Shown one piece after another: positions 25,634 to 27,262 of a DNA stretch of 27,262 nucleotides. The notes under the pieces were generated by a model, which ran no database searches, was not told the DNA's origin, and was given only the letters and a program-made list of their open reading frames with translations. The translations under genes and the position numbers were made by a program. The stretch comes from a virus: the IMG/VR virus record IMGVR_UViG_3300043468_000151, positions 1-27,262 of that record; one strand, given 5' to 3'. Each line of letters starts with the position of its first letter. Position 1 is the stretch's first letter.

Positions 25634-25978
25634 TTAGATCTCATGATAAAGTTCAACAACTGAAATGTGATTGTTTGAAGTAATCACATTGCCAAAATGC
25701 CATCTATCATTACCAATATACACATGGTCAGTCATGGAAAACGATCCAACTTCTTTTGTTTTAAACATAATAGTCATCGTTTTCGCTTCTGGAGTTTTAG
25801 ACGTTTTTGTAATAATTATTTTTGTTGTTATCGAAGGTATAGTTGTATCATTAACTTCACCAGTGCTAAAGTCAAATTCTGAAGAAGTTGTCTTTGTAAA
25901 CACTGCCTCAATAGCTAAGTCCTTAGCTGCATTAAATGCTTTATTTAGCTGGACACCAATTAATGAATTATAAGCCAT
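25634..25978 (-). CDS. Head-closure / stopper protein (114 aa)
   Basis: Starts at ATG 25978, overlapping the previous stop as TAATG, with GGAGG 10 bases upstream inside the previous gene. A short N-terminal helix (VQLNKAFNAAKDLA) precedes beta strands: AVFTKTTSSEFDFSTGEV, TTKIIITKTSK, TMTIMFKTKEVGSFSMTDHVYIGNDRWHFGNV. The F-D-x-x-TG-x-V turn and the late D-x-V-x-I-x-x-x-R-W hairpin resemble head-closure proteins of the lambda FII / HK97 / SPP1 gp16 type, small beta barrels that seal the portal after packaging. Identified by fold pattern and position; no enzyme motif. Confidence 0.7.
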   Translation of the reverse strand: MAYNSLIGVQLNKAFNAAKDLAIEAVFTKTTSSEFDFSTGEVNDTTIPSITTKIIITKTSKTPEAKTMTIMFKTKEVGSFSMTDHVYIGNDRWHFGNVITSNNHISVVELYHEI

Positions 25979-26460
25979 TAATTAGCCCTCCACCATGTTC
26001 TCTTACCACTATTCCGGAGTAATGGTTTGATAAGTGTCTTTACAACCATAGGAATTTTATCCGCAGGTCTAATAACACTAAGTTTAATACCGCTAAGCTC
26101 TAAGTCTTTAATTAAGCCTGTATTATCTAAGAGTCCATCATTATTTAATAAATGATAAGCCAGCTCATAAGTAGCTTTAGTGACTCTTACATCAACAACA
26201 GTAGAAACCAAAGAAACAAGTATACCAAGTTTAGGATCAAAATATTCACCATCTTTACGAGGATGAGCTAGTGATTGTGTTGAATCTGTAGCTACTCCGA
26301 TCCAATCCAATTCATCCAACATAAATGTAGCAGTACATAGAGCTTGTTCTTTCTGAAGATCAGGAGCGTCAGTCCATGCTGCCACATCTAGTCTGTTCTC
26401 AAAATAAGTATTGGCCTCAGTTACGGTAGCATTTGAATTAACACCTTTAACTAGTGCCAT
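25978..26460 (-). CDS. Head-tail adaptor, DnaT_2-like (160 aa)
   Basis: Starts at ATG 26460 after a strong TAAGGAG. It carries ATVTEANTYFENRLDVAAW, KEQALCTATFMLDELDWIG, and SLAHPRKDG. The pattern S/T-V-x-EA-x-x-YF-x-x-R ... W ... Q-x-AL-x-x-A-T-x-x-D-x-x-W-x-G ... PR is that of the family annotated as DnaT-like ssDNA-binding protein (DnaT_2) in many phages; in this position these proteins act as the adaptor ring under the portal, with an all-helical body. The C-terminus is basic (LLRNSGKRTWWRAN), perhaps to touch DNA or the portal. The DNA-binding label in databases is probably misleading here. Confidence 0.78.
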   Translation of the reverse strand: MALVKGVNSNATVTEANTYFENRLDVAAWTDAPDLQKEQALCTATFMLDELDWIGVATDSTQSLAHPRKDGEYFDPKLGILVSLVSTVVDVRVTKATYELAYHLLNNDGLLDNTGLIKDLELSGIKLSVIRPADKIPMVVKTLIKPLLRNSGKRTWWRAN

Positions 26461-26470
26461 GACTTACTCC

Positions 26471-27262
26471 TTAAGAATGGAATACAGGTAAGATACCTAA
26501 TGATAACGCAGATTGTGTTTTACGTGTCCATACACCGCGTGTGCTAGCAATAACTGAAGCTGCAGTAAGTGCTTTGGTAACACCACCTTCAACAACACCC
26601 ATATAATCAGCATCAGATGGGAATGCAGTTTTAGAACCATTCCAGTCGTAACCAGCAGGTGCCAATACATAACCCCAACGATTCCAAATAGAAGTTGTAC
26701 CACCACCTTTATATTTGTTAGCATCACGGTAAACTTCAGTTGCATCAGGAACCATTAATTGTTCCATAGCGATTGCGCCAGGCAATACGATGAATGAAGT
26801 TTTGGTACCAACTACGTCAATACCAGCACCGCCATTGATTTTAGCTAATTCAGCAGAGGACAATGATTGGTTAGCACGTGTAGTGATTAAACGGAATTTG
26901 CCATTAAAGATTGTGTTAAAGTTAATATTACCATCAACAACAGTTGTTTCATCAACGAAGTTTGCACTACGGAATGAAGCCAAAGTTTCAGGAGACACAA
27001 CTAAGTATGCCCACTCTGGTTCATAATCTTTAAATGCCATACCAAATGCATTCAAGAAGCCTTCAGCACGTGAAGCACCTTGATACGCATAGTTAGTAGC
27101 ACCAGCAGGTGAAATACCATTGCCAGTTACAATTTTGTTTGCGCCTAAGTCAGCATAGAAGCCAAAAGCTTTATCTGCAGGGTCATTAGTAAATGTTTGA
27201 CCGCCAAGACCAGTTACACCTGAACCAGTAGCAGCGCCATTCAACAATTCAGAAACAGCAAC
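26471..27262 (-). CDS. Major capsid protein, C-terminal 263 residues (start outside window)
   Basis: The frame is open to the right edge (VAVSELLNGAATG at the truncated end), so the true start lies beyond 27262; a TTG at 27247 is only an internal leucine codon. Recognisable parts are EPEWAYLVVSPETLASFR (spine-helix and strand region), RLITTRANQSLS, SFIVLPGAIAMEQLMVPDATEVYRDANKY, and near the end SIWNRWGYVLAPAGYDWNGS. The RWGYVLAPAGY-x-W segment close to the C-terminus recurs in HK97-fold coat proteins of Gram-negative phages. Lying directly upstream of the adaptor, stopper and terminator genes, it is best read as the major coat. The lack of a head-scaffold or decoration gene here means that these lie upstream. 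Confidence 0.82.
   Translation of the reverse strand, partial: VAVSELLNGAATGSGVTGLGGQTFTNDPADKAFGFYADLGANKIVTGNGISPAGATNYAYQGASRAEGFLNAFGMAFKDYEPEWAYLVVSPETLASFRSANFVDETTVVDGNINFNTIFNGKFRLITTRANQSLSSAELAKINGGAGIDVVGTKTSFIVLPGAIAMEQLMVPDATEVYRDANKYKGGGTTSIWNRWGYVLAPAGYDWNGSKTAFPSDADYMGVVEGGVTKALTAASVIASTRGVWTRKTQSALSLGILPVFHS

Noticed and set aside
1-27262. tRNA genes, CRISPR arrays, insertion sequences, attachment sites, defence genes
   Set aside because: Looked for by eye on both strands and not found; the window is filled by one tightly packed structural gene cluster.

Overview
This window is the structural (tail) arm of a tailed, non-contractile double-stranded DNA phage or prophage, in a siphovirus layout closest to lambda. 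Every supported gene lies on the minus strand, so transcription runs from high to low coordinates. Genes are packed with no gaps over about 80 bases, and several junctions overlap as TAATG. The DNA looks AT-rich by eye (not computed). A lambda J-type tail-tip protein and a FlgJ-like muramidase domain inside the tape measure point to a Gram-negative host. I cannot name the phage or the host.

In order of transcription: the C-terminal part of the major capsid protein (26471-27262, cut by the window edge); three small connector proteins, namely a DnaT_2-like head-tail adaptor, a head-closure/stopper and a gpU-like tail terminator (25221-26460); two paralogous tail-tube proteins side by side (23871-25203); an unrecognised 71-residue protein (23576-23791); the tail assembly chaperones G and GT, joined by a -1 programmed frameshift at a GGGAAAG heptamer identical to the lambda G/GT site (22916-23574); an HK97 gp10-like protein (22622-22915); a giant tape measure protein of about 4091 residues (10279-22554); two tail-tip proteins, a distal-tail candidate and a hub/gpL-position protein (9036-10279); a 2242-residue J-like tail-tip/receptor-binding protein (2308-9036); and a modular fibre with collagen-like links, a carbohydrate-binding-like module and a duplicated block (1-2299, cut by the left edge).

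Together these genes finish the head, close its portal vertex, build the tail tube around the tape measure, and cap it with a hub, J and a side or central fibre. No separate lambda K (peptidase) or I gene lies between the tape measure and J; the wall-degrading activity appears instead to sit inside the tape measure. The most unusual points are the size and build of the tape measure (embedded glucosaminidase domain, three C-terminal GPGTGTSDSIP repeats, an internal signal-peptide-like segment), the doubled tail tube, the lambda-type frameshift, and the recent internal duplication in the fibre. No RNA genes, CRISPR arrays, insertion sequences, attachment sites or plus-strand genes were found.
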